Source: Laspinema palackyanum D2c
GTDB taxonomy: Bacteria; Cyanobacteriota; Cyanobacteriia; Cyanobacteriales; Laspinemataceae
Assembly: GCF_025370875.1 (NCBI RefSeq)
Contig: NZ_JAMXFD010000041.1
Location: forward strand, 1 to 35,100
DNA: 35,100 nucleotides
Reading direction: 5' to 3'
The notes beneath the pieces are model-generated. The model was not told where the DNA came from. It was given only the letters and a program-made list of their open reading frames with translations, and did no database searches. Position 1 is the first letter of the stretch. Each line of letters starts with the position of its first letter. The translations under genes were made by a program, and so were the position numbers. Shown here piece by piece: positions 16,549 through 25,298 of the stretch.

Positions 16549-18075
16549 TTACAATCCCAAATCGACTCCAATTCTGTGGGCGCAGGCAAACCCAGAAAAA
16601 GCCACCGCATTTAATCCTTGTCCGGGAAAGGTACTATCTCCCACACAGTACAATCCCGGAATTGAGGTGCGGTTAAATGGCATTCTCAACAATCCCAATA
16701 ACTTCCGTCGGGGAATCGGTCCATAAGTCCCATCCACCCGATTTAAAAACCTGCGGTGCGATCGCGGGGTTCCCACCTCCATATAATCCAATCCCGCATC
16801 TAAACCGGGAAAAATCTCTTCTAAACGCTCAATAATTCGTCCTGCCGCTTCTTCCTTCTTCTCTTCATACTCTTCCGAAGACATTCCCTCCCAATCCTTA
16901 ATCCAACTGGGGGTAAACGTATGAATAATATGATATCCCTCCGGAGCTAAACTCGGATCCAAGAGGGTGGGAATCGACACAAAAATCGTCCCCTCGGGTT
17001 CTTCCATCTTCTTCCACTGGTCTAAGAGAATATGATGACAAGCGGTATCCGGTGGCAATACCCCCGCTTCTACCCCTAAATGCAAACTAATAAAACTGGG
17101 GGATTTGCGATAGCGACTGCGCCAACTTTCTTCTTGCCGAGGTAGTTCGCGATCGCCCAATAACTTGTCAAACGTATCCCATCGCGTCGCATTCGACACA
17201 ATCCGTTGGGCCCGATATTCCGCTCCCGTGGTCAATTTTACCCCCACGGCCCGTCCGTTTTCGGTGATAATTTTATCAACCCGGGATTGATAGCGAATGG
17301 TACTTCCGGCATTGACTAATCCTTCGGCTAATTTCTTAGCAATTTGTCCAACGCCGCCTTTAGGATAATTAATCCCTCCATAGTGGCGATCGGAAAACAC
17401 CATCCCGGCATTAATCATCGGGGTCATTTCTGCTGGAACCACGGACCAGCAATAGCATTCGATATCGATAAATTTCAGCAGGGCCGGATCTTTGATATAC
17501 TTGCGGGCAATATCTCCGGCATTCAAGGGCAGATATTTGACTAACCCCAAACAGGCGAGGGGATGCTGGAAAAATACCTGCATCAAATAGCGCGGTTCTT
17601 CCAAGGACAGTAACGGCATGGCATTGAGACAGTTGAATACTTTCCAGCATTCATCGTAAAATTGGCGAATCCCCTCCCGTTCATGAGGGAACCGACTGCC
17701 TAGTTCTTGCAAAAATTTCTCATAATTCCGATGAACTTCTAGGTCCAATCCGTCCGGGAGGTGATAGTGGATCTGAACCGGATCCGGGACGGTTTCGAGG
17801 TGGACCTTGACTGCATCCAGAGCGCGAGTTAGCAGGTTCGTGGTGCCTTGGTCCCCAAATCCGAAGATCATTGAGGCTCCTTGGTCAAAACAATAGCCGT
17901 TGCGCTCAAAGGAACCCGAACTGCCTCCGGGAATGGTGTAGCTTTCCAGGACGAGGACCTTGGCTCCTTTGGCGGCGAGTTGGGTGGCGGTAACGAGTCC
18001 GCCAATGCCGGAACCGATAACGATAACATCAAAATTCTCAGTTTGGGGTGAGGTTGGGGTGGAAGCAACTGCCAT
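16549..18075 (-). CDS. crtH: Carotenoid isomerase (prolycopene isomerase)
   Basis: A 508-residue flavoprotein of the phytoene desaturase-like family that converts poly-cis lycopene to all-trans lycopene during carotenoid synthesis in cyanobacteria. The N-terminal dinucleotide-binding motif [14 protein letters not shown] (GSGIGG at 21-26) binds [24 protein letters not shown] and the C-terminal [20 protein letters not shown] are characteristic of CRTISO/CrtH rather than of CrtP or CrtQ. Length is normal. The ATG at 18075 gives the expected N-terminus. A perfect TTGACA-17-TATATT promoter sits about 300 bp upstream on the minus strand, overlapped by two dyads, so a long 5' leader is likely. Confidence 0.95.
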   Translation of the reverse strand: MAVASTPTSPQTENFDVIVIGSGIGGLVTATQLAAKGAKVLVLESYTIPGGSSGSFERNGYCFDQGASMIFGFGDQGTTNLLTRALDAVKVHLETVPDPVQIHYHLPDGLDLEVHRNYEKFLQELGSRFPHEREGIRQFYDECWKVFNCLNAMPLLSLEEPRYLMQVFFQHPLACLGLVKYLPLNAGDIARKYIKDPALLKFIDIECYCWSVVPAEMTPMINAGMVFSDRHYGGINYPKGGVGQIAKKLAEGLVNAGSTIRYQSRVDKIITENGRAVGVKLTTGAEYRAQRIVSNATRWDTFDKLLGDRELPRQEESWRSRYRKSPSFISLHLGVEAGVLPPDTACHHILLDQWKKMEEPEGTIFVSIPTLLDPSLAPEGYHIIHTFTPSWIKDWEGMSSEEYEEKKEEAAGRIIERLEEIFPGLDAGLDYMEVGTPRSHRRFLNRVDGTYGPIPRRKLLGLLRMPFNRTSIPGLYCVGDSTFPGQGLNAVAFSGFACAHRIGVDLGL

Positions 18076-18371
18076 GAGTCGAAGTCTTGCGATCGCCTAA
18101 AGGGTTATGAATTGGAGAGCTGACCACATTGCACTGCACCCACATTTGGACCCCAATTCGATGTTCGGGACAACCGGATGCAGGTTTTACAGACAATGCC
18201 ACAAGCTATGGGGTTATTGTAAGGGAAATTTTAGGTCAGGGGCGCAGGGATTTGAGTTATTCTTGACCCCAAGCTTTGCGCCCACCCCCCCAAAAGAAAT
18301 ACGGGACTAGCCGCTATTGCTGACCAATCCCGCCTGCCGATCCTTTTTGAGAGGAGAACACTTTAGTAATC

Positions 18372-18412
18372 TCAATATAGACTTATTGAAAATCTTTGTC
18401 AATACTTATTGA
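18372..18412. promoter_or_regulatory. Tandem tcaata/tattga dyads over the crtH promoter
   Basis: Dyad 1 is tcaata (18372-18377), six bases, tattga (18384-18389). Dyad 2 is tcaata (18399-18404), two bases, tattga (18407-18412). Together they cover the -10, spacer and -35 of the promoter, as a repressor operator would. The motif is not one I can assign to Fur, NtcA or LexA. Confidence 0.4.
18374..18402 (-). promoter_or_regulatory. Sigma-70 type promoter directed toward crtH
   Basis: Read on the minus strand, TTGACA (18402-18397), a 17-base spacer and TATATT (18379-18374) form a near-ideal promoter. Transcription would start near 18367 and run into crtH, giving a leader of about 290 nt. Confidence 0.7.
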
Positions 18413-18578
18413 GAAGTTTTTTCAGAAAAATTTTGAGCTCATCTGCGAGTTAACAACAGGTAACGGAATCTGGGGCAGAAAACGATCGCCCCCAGATGAA
18501 CGAAGCAGACCCGGAAGGCAGTACAATCGGTCTGGTCTCCAACCTAGAATTTAAGACAAGCGATCGCCCAAAAAGTCC

Positions 18579-19229
18579 ATGACCATACAAATGCGAGTTT
18601 ATGTGCCGCCGCATCCGTTGATCAAGCATTGGCTTGGGGTGGCGCGGGATGCCGGAACCCCACCAGCCCTGTTTCGGAGTGCCATCACCGAATTAGGACG
18701 CTGGCTGACTTATGAAGCCTGTCGGGACTGGTTGCCGGTGGTAGAAACCACCATCGAAACCCCCCTGGCTCCTTGTCCCGCCACCTTTGTCAATCCGGAA
18801 GTGCCGGTGGTGGTGGTGCCGATCCTGCGGGCAGGATTAGCCCTGATGGAAGGGGTGCAACCCGTGCTCCCCTTGGCAGCGGTGTATCATTTGGGCATGG
18901 TCCGGGATGAAGAAACCCTGGAAGCGCGATGTTATTTAAACAAACTGCCGGATCAAATTGACCCCCAAACCCGAGTGCTGATTTGTGAACCGATGTTAGC
19001 GACTGGGGGGACAATTATGGCAACAATGGCGATGCTCACAGAACGCGGTGTGGATCCGGGGCTGATTCGGATTTTGTCTGTGGTGGTGGCATCCCCAGCC
19101 TTGCAAAAATTGAGTCAAGTCTATCCGAGTTTGAATATCTATACCGCTTGCATTGATGAAAGTCTCAATGAGAACGGTTATATTGTGCCTGGATTGGGAG
19201 ATGCAGGCGATCGCGCCTTTGCAACTTGA
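18579..19229 (+). CDS. upp: Uracil phosphoribosyltransferase
   Basis: A 216-residue pyrimidine salvage enzyme that makes UMP from uracil and PRPP. It has the PRPP-binding loop EPMLATGGT (137-145), the upstream VPILRAGLALMEG motif and the uracil-binding C-terminal GLGDAGDRAF. The first residue of the PRPP loop is Glu where many enzymes have Asp, a conservative change. It starts at the ATG at 18579, just after a HIP1 site, with no strong ribosome binding site. The gene is alone on its strand segment and is followed by competing hairpins at 19231-19288. Confidence 0.95.
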   Translation: MTIQMRVYVPPHPLIKHWLGVARDAGTPPALFRSAITELGRWLTYEACRDWLPVVETTIETPLAPCPATFVNPEVPVVVVPILRAGLALMEGVQPVLPLAAVYHLGMVRDEETLEARCYLNKLPDQIDPQTRVLICEPMLATGGTIMATMAMLTERGVDPGLIRILSVVVASPALQKLSQVYPSLNIYTACIDESLNENGYIVPGLGDAGDRAFAT

Positions 19230-19230
19230 G

Positions 19231-19288
19231 TCAAGGCGACACACTAGCACCGCCTTTACAAAGCCTTGACAAGCTGCCGGTGTGTCGC
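19231..19288 (+). terminator. Overlapping hairpins after upp
   Basis: Arm pair A is tcaaggc (19231-19237) with gccttga (19263-19269). Arm pair B is gcgacacac (19236-19244) with gtgtgtcgc (19280-19288). The left arms share two bases, so both cannot form fully at once. There is no T-run. It may be a 3'-end structure or a small palindromic repeat. Confidence 0.4.
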
Positions 19289-19424
19289 GCTAAAGATGAA
19301 GAGAGTACCCAGCCCAATATGTTATGATATCCAGCATTAGAGGGGTTCCGGGACCCTATATTCCCAGGGTAGAAATTAAAAAGCCACAACTGAAAGCAGC
19401 AGAAACTCAACACAGGGGAAGGCA

Positions 19425-19760
19425 ATGAGTAATCGAGATAATTTTGCAGGCGGATTTTTACTGGGAACGATTTTAGGTGGCATCGTGGGTGGAGCGATCG
19501 GGGCGATCGTCGGTGCAAAACTAGCCGAAGATAATAATAAGCCAGCGGAAAACGGGAACCGTCCTGAACCTAGACCCCGAAAGCTGAAAAAACGGCAGTT
19601 TGCCGAACAAGCAGGCATGGAAACGGCACGGCGTTCTTTGGAAAACAAAATCGCTCAACTCAATGATGCGATCGATGACGTGCGGCAACAACTGAGCCAT
19701 GTCAACGGGACTACAGTTGAGGAAACCGAGAGCGTTTCAGCCCTGATGGAAGAATCCTAA
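19425..19760 (+). CDS. Glycine-rich membrane-anchored small protein
   Basis: A 111-residue protein. Residues 8-34 form one hydrophobic, glycine-zipper helix (GGFLLGTILGGIVGGAIGAI and on). A polar, basic, proline-containing linker follows (35-58), then a predicted helical or coiled-coil segment (about 64-95, LENKIAQLNDAIDDVRQQL). The layout recalls YtxH/gas-vesicle-associated-type proteins of cyanobacteria, but I cannot assign a function. The ATG at 19425 is well supported by aggggaagg (19414-19422). It probably sits in the plasma or thylakoid membrane with the coiled coil in the cytoplasm. A tatgat at 19324-19329 is a possible -10. Confidence 0.8.
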   Translation: MSNRDNFAGGFLLGTILGGIVGGAIGAIVGAKLAEDNNKPAENGNRPEPRPRKLKKRQFAEQAGMETARRSLENKIAQLNDAIDDVRQQLSHVNGTTVEETESVSALMEES

Positions 19761-19973
19761 CCCTATCCCGATGTTGCCACAACTAGGATGGCAAGTGCAG
19801 GATCGATGAGGAACCGGGTTTTGGACAAAATCTCTGGTGATTCCCGATAAATCTGGGTAAAAAGCCGGTTTCGGGTCCCCTACGGCTAAATTCTGGGAGC
19901 GATCGCCCGGTTCGTTTGTGATTCGGAAACCCGACTGCATAAAAATTCGGCGATCGACTACACTAAAAACAAG

Positions 19974-19985
19974 GCTCAATTGAGC
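19974..19985. promoter_or_regulatory. Perfect 12-bp palindrome upstream of yggT
   Basis: gctcaattgagc is self-complementary and lies 34 bp before the yggT ATG. It could be an operator. It occurs only once here. Confidence 0.3.
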
Positions 19986-20019
19986 TTAGAATTCAGATAG
20001 TCCAAGCCAATCAACCATA

Positions 20020-20304
20020 ATGAATCCTGCACTAGACTTAATTTTCAGCACCCTAGCTGCATTTTTTCAAATTTATTTCGTTCTGTTGATCATTCGGATT
20101 CTCTTAAGCTGGTTTCCCAATGTCAACTGGTACGATCCTCCGTTTTCCATTGTCAGTCAGCTCACGGATCCTTACCTGAATATTTTCCGTTCTTTTATTC
20201 CGCCTTTAGGGGGATTAGACTTATCCCCCATCTTGGCAATTTTTCTGTTGCAATTCATCGGGCAGTTCTTCAACAGCTTATCGGGCCCGGCATTAGGGTT
20301 TTAA
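20020..20304 (+). CDS. YggT / Ycf19 family membrane protein
   Basis: A 94-residue integral membrane protein with two hydrophobic segments (about 5-30 and 66-88) and the family signature IRILLSWFPNVNW, then DPYLNIFRSFIPPLGGLDLSPILA. The YggT/Ycf19 family is conserved from cyanobacteria to plastids, where plastid relatives are linked to thylakoid organisation and cytochrome b6f haem attachment (CCB3). The molecular role in bacteria is not settled. It starts at the ATG at 20020. The gene ends in a strong terminator at 20350 and converges with the exported protein at 20416. Confidence 0.92.
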   Translation: MNPALDLIFSTLAAFFQIYFVLLIIRILLSWFPNVNWYDPPFSIVSQLTDPYLNIFRSFIPPLGGLDLSPILAIFLLQFIGQFFNSLSGPALGF

Positions 20305-20349
20305 TGCCCGGTATGCCGGAAATCTCAATTCCGGGTTACTCCCAAGAAC

Positions 20350-20380
20350 AAAAGCGGCGAAATTAGACTCGCCGCTTTTT
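20350..20380 (+). terminator. Terminator between yggT and the convergent gene
   Basis: aaaagcggcga (20350-20360) pairs with tcgccgctttt (20369-20379), with loop aattagac, and ends in T residues. The A-run on the left lets it act on both strands, serving both convergent genes. Confidence 0.9.
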
Positions 20381-20415
20381 GTTGAAGGATCGAGGGGAGT
20401 CGGAAGAGATTCAGC

Positions 20416-20916
20416 CTAATCGAGACTATCCAGACTATTCTCATAGAGTAACGGTTTGACCTGCCCGCTAAATCCCCTCGCCTTGAATTTGTCTAATTTG
20501 AACGGCGTGGGGAGATTCGCGGGAACGGAGATTCTGAACTCAAAATCGCTATTTCCGGGAGGGACAGACTGAATATTGCCCAAGCGGGTGCGATTGGGCA
20601 TGATATTGTTGCCATTAGCATCATAAATCACGCCAAATACATCAGCATCGTAAACGGGTTTACCCGAGGTATTTTTAGCGGTTCCGCTAATGATAAAACA
20701 GTTGGCAGCGCTCATATCGCCACTGGCTACAATGCCCTCGGAGAGTTCTTCACCACAGTCTTTGTAGGCGATATTGGAAACTTGGATATCGGTCAAGGCT
20801 AAAGCAGGAGGAGTAAACCAAAATAAGCCGATCGCAATGGCGATGGGAAGAATTATCTTCCTCAACTGGAAGAAACGCCCGGTTTTAGTCAGGGAAAGTT
20901 GCACAGATTTCATCAT
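20416..20916 (-). CDS. Exported protein of unknown function
   Basis: A 166-residue protein with a signal peptide: basic MMKSVQLSLTKTGRFFQLRK, a hydrophobic core, then likely cleavage after the ALA of TPPALALTD. The mature part starts DIQVSNIAYKDCGEEL, contains two cysteines in the first 40 residues that may form a disulfide, and reads as a beta-sandwich: SGTAKNTSGKPVYDADVFGVIYDANGN and then VPPGNSDFEFRISVP. That pattern resembles FxLYD-type domains of secreted proteins. The frame extends to 20955, but gaggtg lies just before the tandem ATGs at 20916 and 20913, so I use 20916. Located in the periplasm or outside the cell. Confidence 0.75.
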   Translation of the reverse strand: MMKSVQLSLTKTGRFFQLRKIILPIAIAIGLFWFTPPALALTDIQVSNIAYKDCGEELSEGIVASGDMSAANCFIISGTAKNTSGKPVYDADVFGVIYDANGNNIMPNRTRLGNIQSVPPGNSDFEFRISVPANLPTPFKLDKFKARGFSGQVKPLLYENSLDSLD

Positions 20917-21079
20917 CAGAACACCTCGGAATAGGGGATGGTTGGAAGTGAACAAAATTCAAGAAAGATAGGCGGGATTGTCAAAAACCAAGCTAAAACC
21001 TAGCTTACCGCGAGGGTGAGGGAAAAAGCTCTCCGGTGACGGCCTTAAACCGGGGTTTGAGGGGATTAATCCAGAGGGA

Positions 21080-21946
21080 TTATCCGCGTAAATGCTGACG
21101 CAGTGCTTGGCCCATGATATCAACGGGGACCGGGCGATCGAGCCAAATTTGCAAGGCGGCAGCCCCTTGTTGGACTAACATTTCTGACCCATCGATCGCC
21201 AACAAGCCCAGTGCCTGGGCCTGTCGCAAAAATTCCGTCGGACTGGGGGTGTAGATCAAATCATAGGCGATCGCCCCTTGGGGAAGGGTGGCCAAAAGCT
21301 CGGGGGCCACCGGCGAGTGACCCACATCGGGCGACATTCCCACCGGGGTGGAGTTGACCAGTAATCCCGCTTGGGGTATTAGTTGTGGGAGTTCTGACCA
21401 GTCATGGACCGAGAGATTCACCGGCCAAGGAGAATCCTGCCAACTGGTTTGAAATGCCTGTAATTTGTCCAAATTGCGGCCCACCACACAGATTTTTGCA
21501 CAGCCTAACTGGGCTAAACCGGCCACCACAGCCCGCGCTGCACCCCCGCACCCTAAAATAACGGCGAGGGTTTGATGCCAGGGGCGATCGCAACCTTTTA
21601 GGGGGGCGAGAAATCCTTCCACATCGGTATTGGTGCCTGCCCAGCCCGTGGGAGTCCGCCAGACGGTATTCACTGCGCCGACTGCCTGAGCAACGGGAGA
21701 AATCTCCGATAATAGAGGCATAATGGCTTGTTTGTGAGGGATGGTAATGCTAAATCCGCGCACCCCGATGGCAGCGAAACCGGCAATGGCGGTGGGTAAA
21801 TCCGAGGGGGCGATAGGCCAAGGCAGATAGACAAAATCTAGGCCCATTTCAGCGATCGCGGCATTGTGCATCACCGGGGAAAGGGAATGCTTCACTGGAT
21901 AGCCAATGACACCGAGTAATTGAGTTGTTCCTGTAATAGTTGGCAT
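21080..21946 (-). CDS. aroE: Shikimate dehydrogenase (NADP+)
   Basis: A 288-residue enzyme reducing 3-dehydroshikimate to shikimate in aromatic amino acid synthesis. The shikimate-binding motif GYPVKHSLSPVMHN (15-28), catalytic K72 in ITIPHK, N93, D108 in TNTDVEGF, the NADP-binding GCGGAARAV (132-140), NSTPVGM and the C-terminal DGSEMLVQQGAAALQ are all present. Length is normal. It starts at the ATG at 21946. The gene lies upstream of the exported protein on the same strand with about 160 bp between them, so co-transcription is possible but not shown. Confidence 0.97.
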   Translation of the reverse strand: MPTITGTTQLLGVIGYPVKHSLSPVMHNAAIAEMGLDFVYLPWPIAPSDLPTAIAGFAAIGVRGFSITIPHKQAIMPLLSEISPVAQAVGAVNTVWRTPTGWAGTNTDVEGFLAPLKGCDRPWHQTLAVILGCGGAARAVVAGLAQLGCAKICVVGRNLDKLQAFQTSWQDSPWPVNLSVHDWSELPQLIPQAGLLVNSTPVGMSPDVGHSPVAPELLATLPQGAIAYDLIYTPSPTEFLRQAQALGLLAIDGSEMLVQQGAAALQIWLDRPVPVDIMGQALRQHLRG

Positions 21947-22262
21947 GGGCTAAAAAAGCGGATGCTGACATCTGTTCGTGAATACGGTTAGAGTAGGGTT
22001 GTAACTACTGTCCCGCCCCTTGATTTTATGTCACAATTTTGAATAAGAACCGTACAGAAAGGGCGATCGGGTCAGAGTTCTCAAGGGCTGGCTATTTGTA
22101 AAACACGCAACATCAGGGGATTTTACCGAAACATTAGGGTTGTTGAGGTTAATCGGTGATTTGTACATAGACAACCCTCTGCTGTCATACCCGCTTCCAG
22201 CCCCAGGCATTGATGGTTGAGGTTGGCGGCGCTATTTTGCATTAGTGGACTAGAATTTTATC
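21947..22262. other. Divergent region between aroE and the BLUF cyclase
   Basis: 316 bp with one gcgatcgg HIP1-like site. I see no clear promoter, CRP-type or NtcA-type site, or RNA element. Confidence 0.5.
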
Positions 22263-23363
22263 ATGAAAAGACTCACCTATATTAGTAAATTTTCCCGCAC
22301 CCTCTGCGCTGAGGAAATTGAGGCGATCGGTCGCGTATCCGGTCAAAAAAATCAACAAGCCAATGTGACCGGAGTATTGCTCTGTCTGGACGGGATATTT
22401 TTTCAAATCCTAGAAGGCGAAGCGGAGAAAATTGACCGAATTTATGAACGAATTCTGGCGGATGATCGTCATACGGATATTCTTTGCTTAAAATCTGAAG
22501 GGGAAGTGGGAGAAAGAATGTTTCCGGATTGGTCCATGCAAACGATTAATTTGGATGAAAATACCGATTTGTTAATTGGACCCATTAAGGTATTATTGCA
22601 GACTCTCACTGAATCCCATCGGGTGTTAGAGAAATATACCCAACCCAGTATTTTTAAAATTATTAGTCAAGGCACTAATCCCCTCACAATTCGGCCCAAA
22701 GCGGTAGAAAAAATTGTATTTTTCAGCGATATTGTTTCTTTTTCTACCTTTGCGGAGAAACTACCCGTAGAAGAAGTGGTTTCCGTCGTGAATAGTTATT
22801 TTTCAATTTGTACGGCAGTGATTACTCAGCACCGAGGAGAGGTCACTAAATTTATTGGGGATTGCGTGATGGCTTATTTTGATGGGGATTGCGCTGATGA
22901 CGCCATCCAAGCGAGTTTAGATATCTTGACTGAACTAGAAATTTTACGAAATACTTCCCCTGAAGGGAGTCCGTTGCGGGTGCTCTACAGTGGGATTGGT
23001 TTAGCCAAGGGGAAAGTGATTGAGGGAAATATTGGTTCGGAAGTGAAAAAGGATTATACTATATTAGGGGATGCAGTGAATGTAGCGGCTCGCTTGGAAG
23101 CCTTAACCCGCAAGTTATCCCAAGCCTTAGTTTTTTCCGGTGAAGTCAAAAAGAGTACGGCGAAATCGTGGGATTTTATCTGGCTAGCAGATTCCGCATT
23201 GAAAGGGAAATCGGAATCGATTGAGATTTATTCAATTGATAATGAAATGACGCGCAAATCCAGCGGTGGATTGGAAATTGCTCGGAATATTGGGCATTAT
23301 TTGGAACGAGTGGGCGATCGCCAACCCAGTCAGATTTTTGGGGTGACCAGTTTGCCCCTCTAA
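22263..23363 (+). CDS. Blue-light-activated adenylate cyclase (BLUF + class III cyclase), OaPAC type
   Basis: A 366-residue flavin photoreceptor enzyme that makes cAMP from ATP under blue light. The BLUF domain (about 1-95) has the flavin residues Y6, N30, Q48, W90 and M92. A linker helix follows with Y125. The class III cyclase domain (about 145-330) has metal-binding D156 and D200, purine-selecting K196 (in EVTKFIGD) and T266 (in DYTILGD), and the transition-state pair N273/R277. Length, domain order and nearly all of the sequence agree with my memory of OaPAC from Oscillatoria acuminata. Cyanobacterial cAMP controls motility and respiration, so blue light could feed into this. It starts at the ATG at 22263 with a weak ribosome binding site and stands alone. 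Confidence 0.95.
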   Translation: MKRLTYISKFSRTLCAEEIEAIGRVSGQKNQQANVTGVLLCLDGIFFQILEGEAEKIDRIYERILADDRHTDILCLKSEGEVGERMFPDWSMQTINLDENTDLLIGPIKVLLQTLTESHRVLEKYTQPSIFKIISQGTNPLTIRPKAVEKIVFFSDIVSFSTFAEKLPVEEVVSVVNSYFSICTAVITQHRGEVTKFIGDCVMAYFDGDCADDAIQASLDILTELEILRNTSPEGSPLRVLYSGIGLAKGKVIEGNIGSEVKKDYTILGDAVNVAARLEALTRKLSQALVFSGEVKKSTAKSWDFIWLADSALKGKSESIEIYSIDNEMTRKSSGGLEIARNIGHYLERVGDRQPSQIFGVTSLPL

Positions 23364-24355
23364 AGAAATCCGTGGATGGGGTGCATCTTGACCCAACCTC
23401 CCCCGAACATCGGTTCTTCGGGGAATATCGGCCCCTGGCAACCGGGAGATGCCGGAGGAGTTGCCTTCCTCAGTTGGATTCCCAGGATGAGGGAACTCTT
23501 GTATCCGGGGACGGGAATCTCTCCGTGGCGATCGCCGCGAATAAACATTCAGATCTATAAAATTTTGATAAACCCCCTCCGGATTTTTCTAAAAACTTTA
23601 TAATATCTTTAAGTGCTGAAGGGAACCCGCTTTTCAAGGGTCCTCACATCCATCAGTGACCTAAATTTTTGATCAGACTCAGCGAACTCTCTATCTCCTC
23701 AACATCCCCTAAATTTTTACTCCATCTACCGCTTGACATGGGTCAAAATTTATGTGTCACTTGACCCGGAATTTCATATAAACGGGGTCTTCTGCCCGAA
23801 TTTTTCAGATTCTTCCTGTTCCGGGAAATAACGCTTTAAAGCGAGTATATCAACAAAAACAGTGAATCGTTCGCTCAAAATACAGGTTTTCCCACCTCTT
23901 CTTTTCTGGAGGCTACCTAAGTTTGCAAGGCACATTAAGACTCTTGAGCAAAGTCAGCACAAAGATAGAGTGACTGAATTAGAACATAGCGCAAACTAAT
24001 AAGCAAAGGATACCCCAAGGAAACCTCAGCCCTATGCAGGAGGGTGGGGTTACAGGTACAGATTTTCTGAAATATATCCTGTTTCCTCGGGCTTCCGAGT
24101 CGGCAAAAAAATAGAACAAGAAATCAGGTTGCTCACTCTATTTTGTTGCAAAATCGGGGGGATTTTTGGAAAACCGCTAGTTTCTAACGGAGACTGTCCT
24201 GCTATCCTTCCTGGGGTGAAACATCCCCCTAAGTTTCACCTGGGTGATTCGACCCGACACTCTTTCAATCTCACCGTTGTAGTTGAGAAGTTTAGCAAAA
24301 AGCCTCTCTCTCTTCTATTCACTTATTTCGACGATTTTACCCGAGGTATTACAAC
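23364..24355. other. Long non-coding stretch before the PEP-CTERM hydrolase
   Basis: Nearly 1 kb with no supported gene. It holds a dyad gggtcaa/ttgaccc (23740-23746, 23761-23767) next to a TTGACA at 23733. A paired block is at 24009-24051, with short hairpins at 24086-24100 (ctcgg/ccgag) and 24215-24240 (ggtgaaac/gtttcacc). Frames at 23376-23603 and 24129-24359 are unsupported. Much of it may be a long structured leader of the downstream gene. Confidence 0.5.
23733..23767 (+). promoter_or_regulatory. Candidate promoter/operator dyad
   Basis: TTGACA (23733-23738) is followed by gggtcaa (23740-23746) and its inverse ttgaccc (23761-23767), 14 bp apart. There is no good -10 at 17 bp. A tataaa lies at 23777-23782. 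It lies about 590 bp before the PEP-CTERM gene, so any link is uncertain. Confidence 0.3.
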
Positions 24356-25273
24356 ATGAAAAAAATGAGTTTAACCCTGACTTGTGCCGGTTTTGCGACC
24401 CTGGTGCTTTTGGGTGCAACCCCCTCCAGGGTACAAGCCTTTTCTTTAACCCAATCTAATCCCCTCAAAATTATGCCATTAGGGGATTCAAATACCCGAG
24501 GCAAAGGGGAGGACCTTGCGGGGTATCGAGATGACCTCTGGATGCTGCTGAATGACAGTGGATTCAATGTTGATTTTGTCGGAAGTGCTACCACAAATGC
24601 CCCCACGAGTTGGAATCAACCCTATCCCTTCGATCTCAATCATCAGGGTCATGGTGGATACGCCGTTAGCGGGGACACCTACCCCGAGGGCGGTGATTTG
24701 ATGTCTAATATCGATAACTGGCTCAATGCCGCCACTCCCGATGTTATCCTGTTGATGGCAGGAACTAACGACTTTATCTTTCAAAATACAACAACTGCCC
24801 AGGAAACGATTGATGAACTTGGCACATTAATTGATAAAATCTTCGCCTGGTCTTCCGATGTTCATTTATTGATTAGCACGATCGCCCCGTTAGCCCCCAA
24901 TGAAGGATTAGCACAAGAGGCCGCTTTATACAATAATATGATTCCGGGTCTGTTAGGCAGCGATCGCTATCAACAAAAGAACCTCTCCTTTGTAGATACC
25001 CGCAATTTGTTCACCCTCAATGATCTCTATGATGGGGTTCACTTTACACCCCAGGGTTACTCCACTTTAGCCAATGCCTGGTTTGATGGGATTGTTTCCG
25101 CCTCTAATCTCAATCAACCTCCTAGCGGTCCGATCGTCGTTGAAACTCCCGGATCAGACGACTCAGTTTCTATCCCTGAACCGACTTCTGTATTGGGAGT
25201 CTTAGCAGTCGGTTTAGTCGGTGCAGGATCGTTACGCAAACGCCGTCATGTTTCTCCCCTTTCTAGTCGTTAA
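24356..25273 (+). CDS. PEP-CTERM-sorted SGNH/GDSL hydrolase
   Basis: A 305-residue exported esterase- or lipase-like protein. The signal peptide (core about 5-22) has likely cleavage after VQA at residue 28. The SGNH catalytic blocks are intact: block I GDSN with S45, the block III-type GTND (136-139), and block V DGVHF with D226 and H229. The tail is a PEP-CTERM sorting signal: PEP at 274-276, a hydrophobic helix, then RKRR. PEP-CTERM proteins are processed by exosortase/EpsH and often accompany exopolysaccharide, so the substrate may be acylated surface glycan, but that is inference. The ATG at 24356 follows ccgagg (24341-24346). Confidence 0.92.
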   Translation: MKKMSLTLTCAGFATLVLLGATPSRVQAFSLTQSNPLKIMPLGDSNTRGKGEDLAGYRDDLWMLLNDSGFNVDFVGSATTNAPTSWNQPYPFDLNHQGHGGYAVSGDTYPEGGDLMSNIDNWLNAATPDVILLMAGTNDFIFQNTTTAQETIDELGTLIDKIFAWSSDVHLLISTIAPLAPNEGLAQEAALYNNMIPGLLGSDRYQQKNLSFVDTRNLFTLNDLYDGVHFTPQGYSTLANAWFDGIVSASNLNQPPSGPIVVETPGSDDSVSIPEPTSVLGVLAVGLVGAGSLRKRRHVSPLSSR

Positions 25274-25298
25274 TCTTTTTTCGAGGCGGGAGATTGAG

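Larger units (their letters stand above)
18076..18578. other. Divergent region between crtH and upp
   Basis: It holds a consensus minus-strand promoter with overlapping dyads (18371-18412) and a HIP1 site just before upp. A short frame at 18107-18310 has no ribosome binding site or family. The 290-nt stretch between the promoter and the crtH ATG has no structure that I recognise. Confidence 0.6.

Noticed and set aside
18371-18412. Fur box or NtcA site upstream of crtH
   Set aside because: The dyads lack the gataat/attatc pattern of Fur and the gta-N8-tac pattern of NtcA.
23376-23603. Frames just after the cyclase gene
   Set aside because: They start without ribosome binding sites and overlap each other in different frames. 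No family seen.
23996-24105. c-di-GMP, cobalamin or c-di-AMP riboswitch
   Set aside because: I compared the conserved core strings from memory and none aligned well, so I only report an unnamed candidate structure.
24129-24359. 76-residue frame overlapping the start of the SGNH hydrolase
   Set aside because: It would overlap the good start at 24356 by four bases, but it starts without a ribosome binding site and has no motif.
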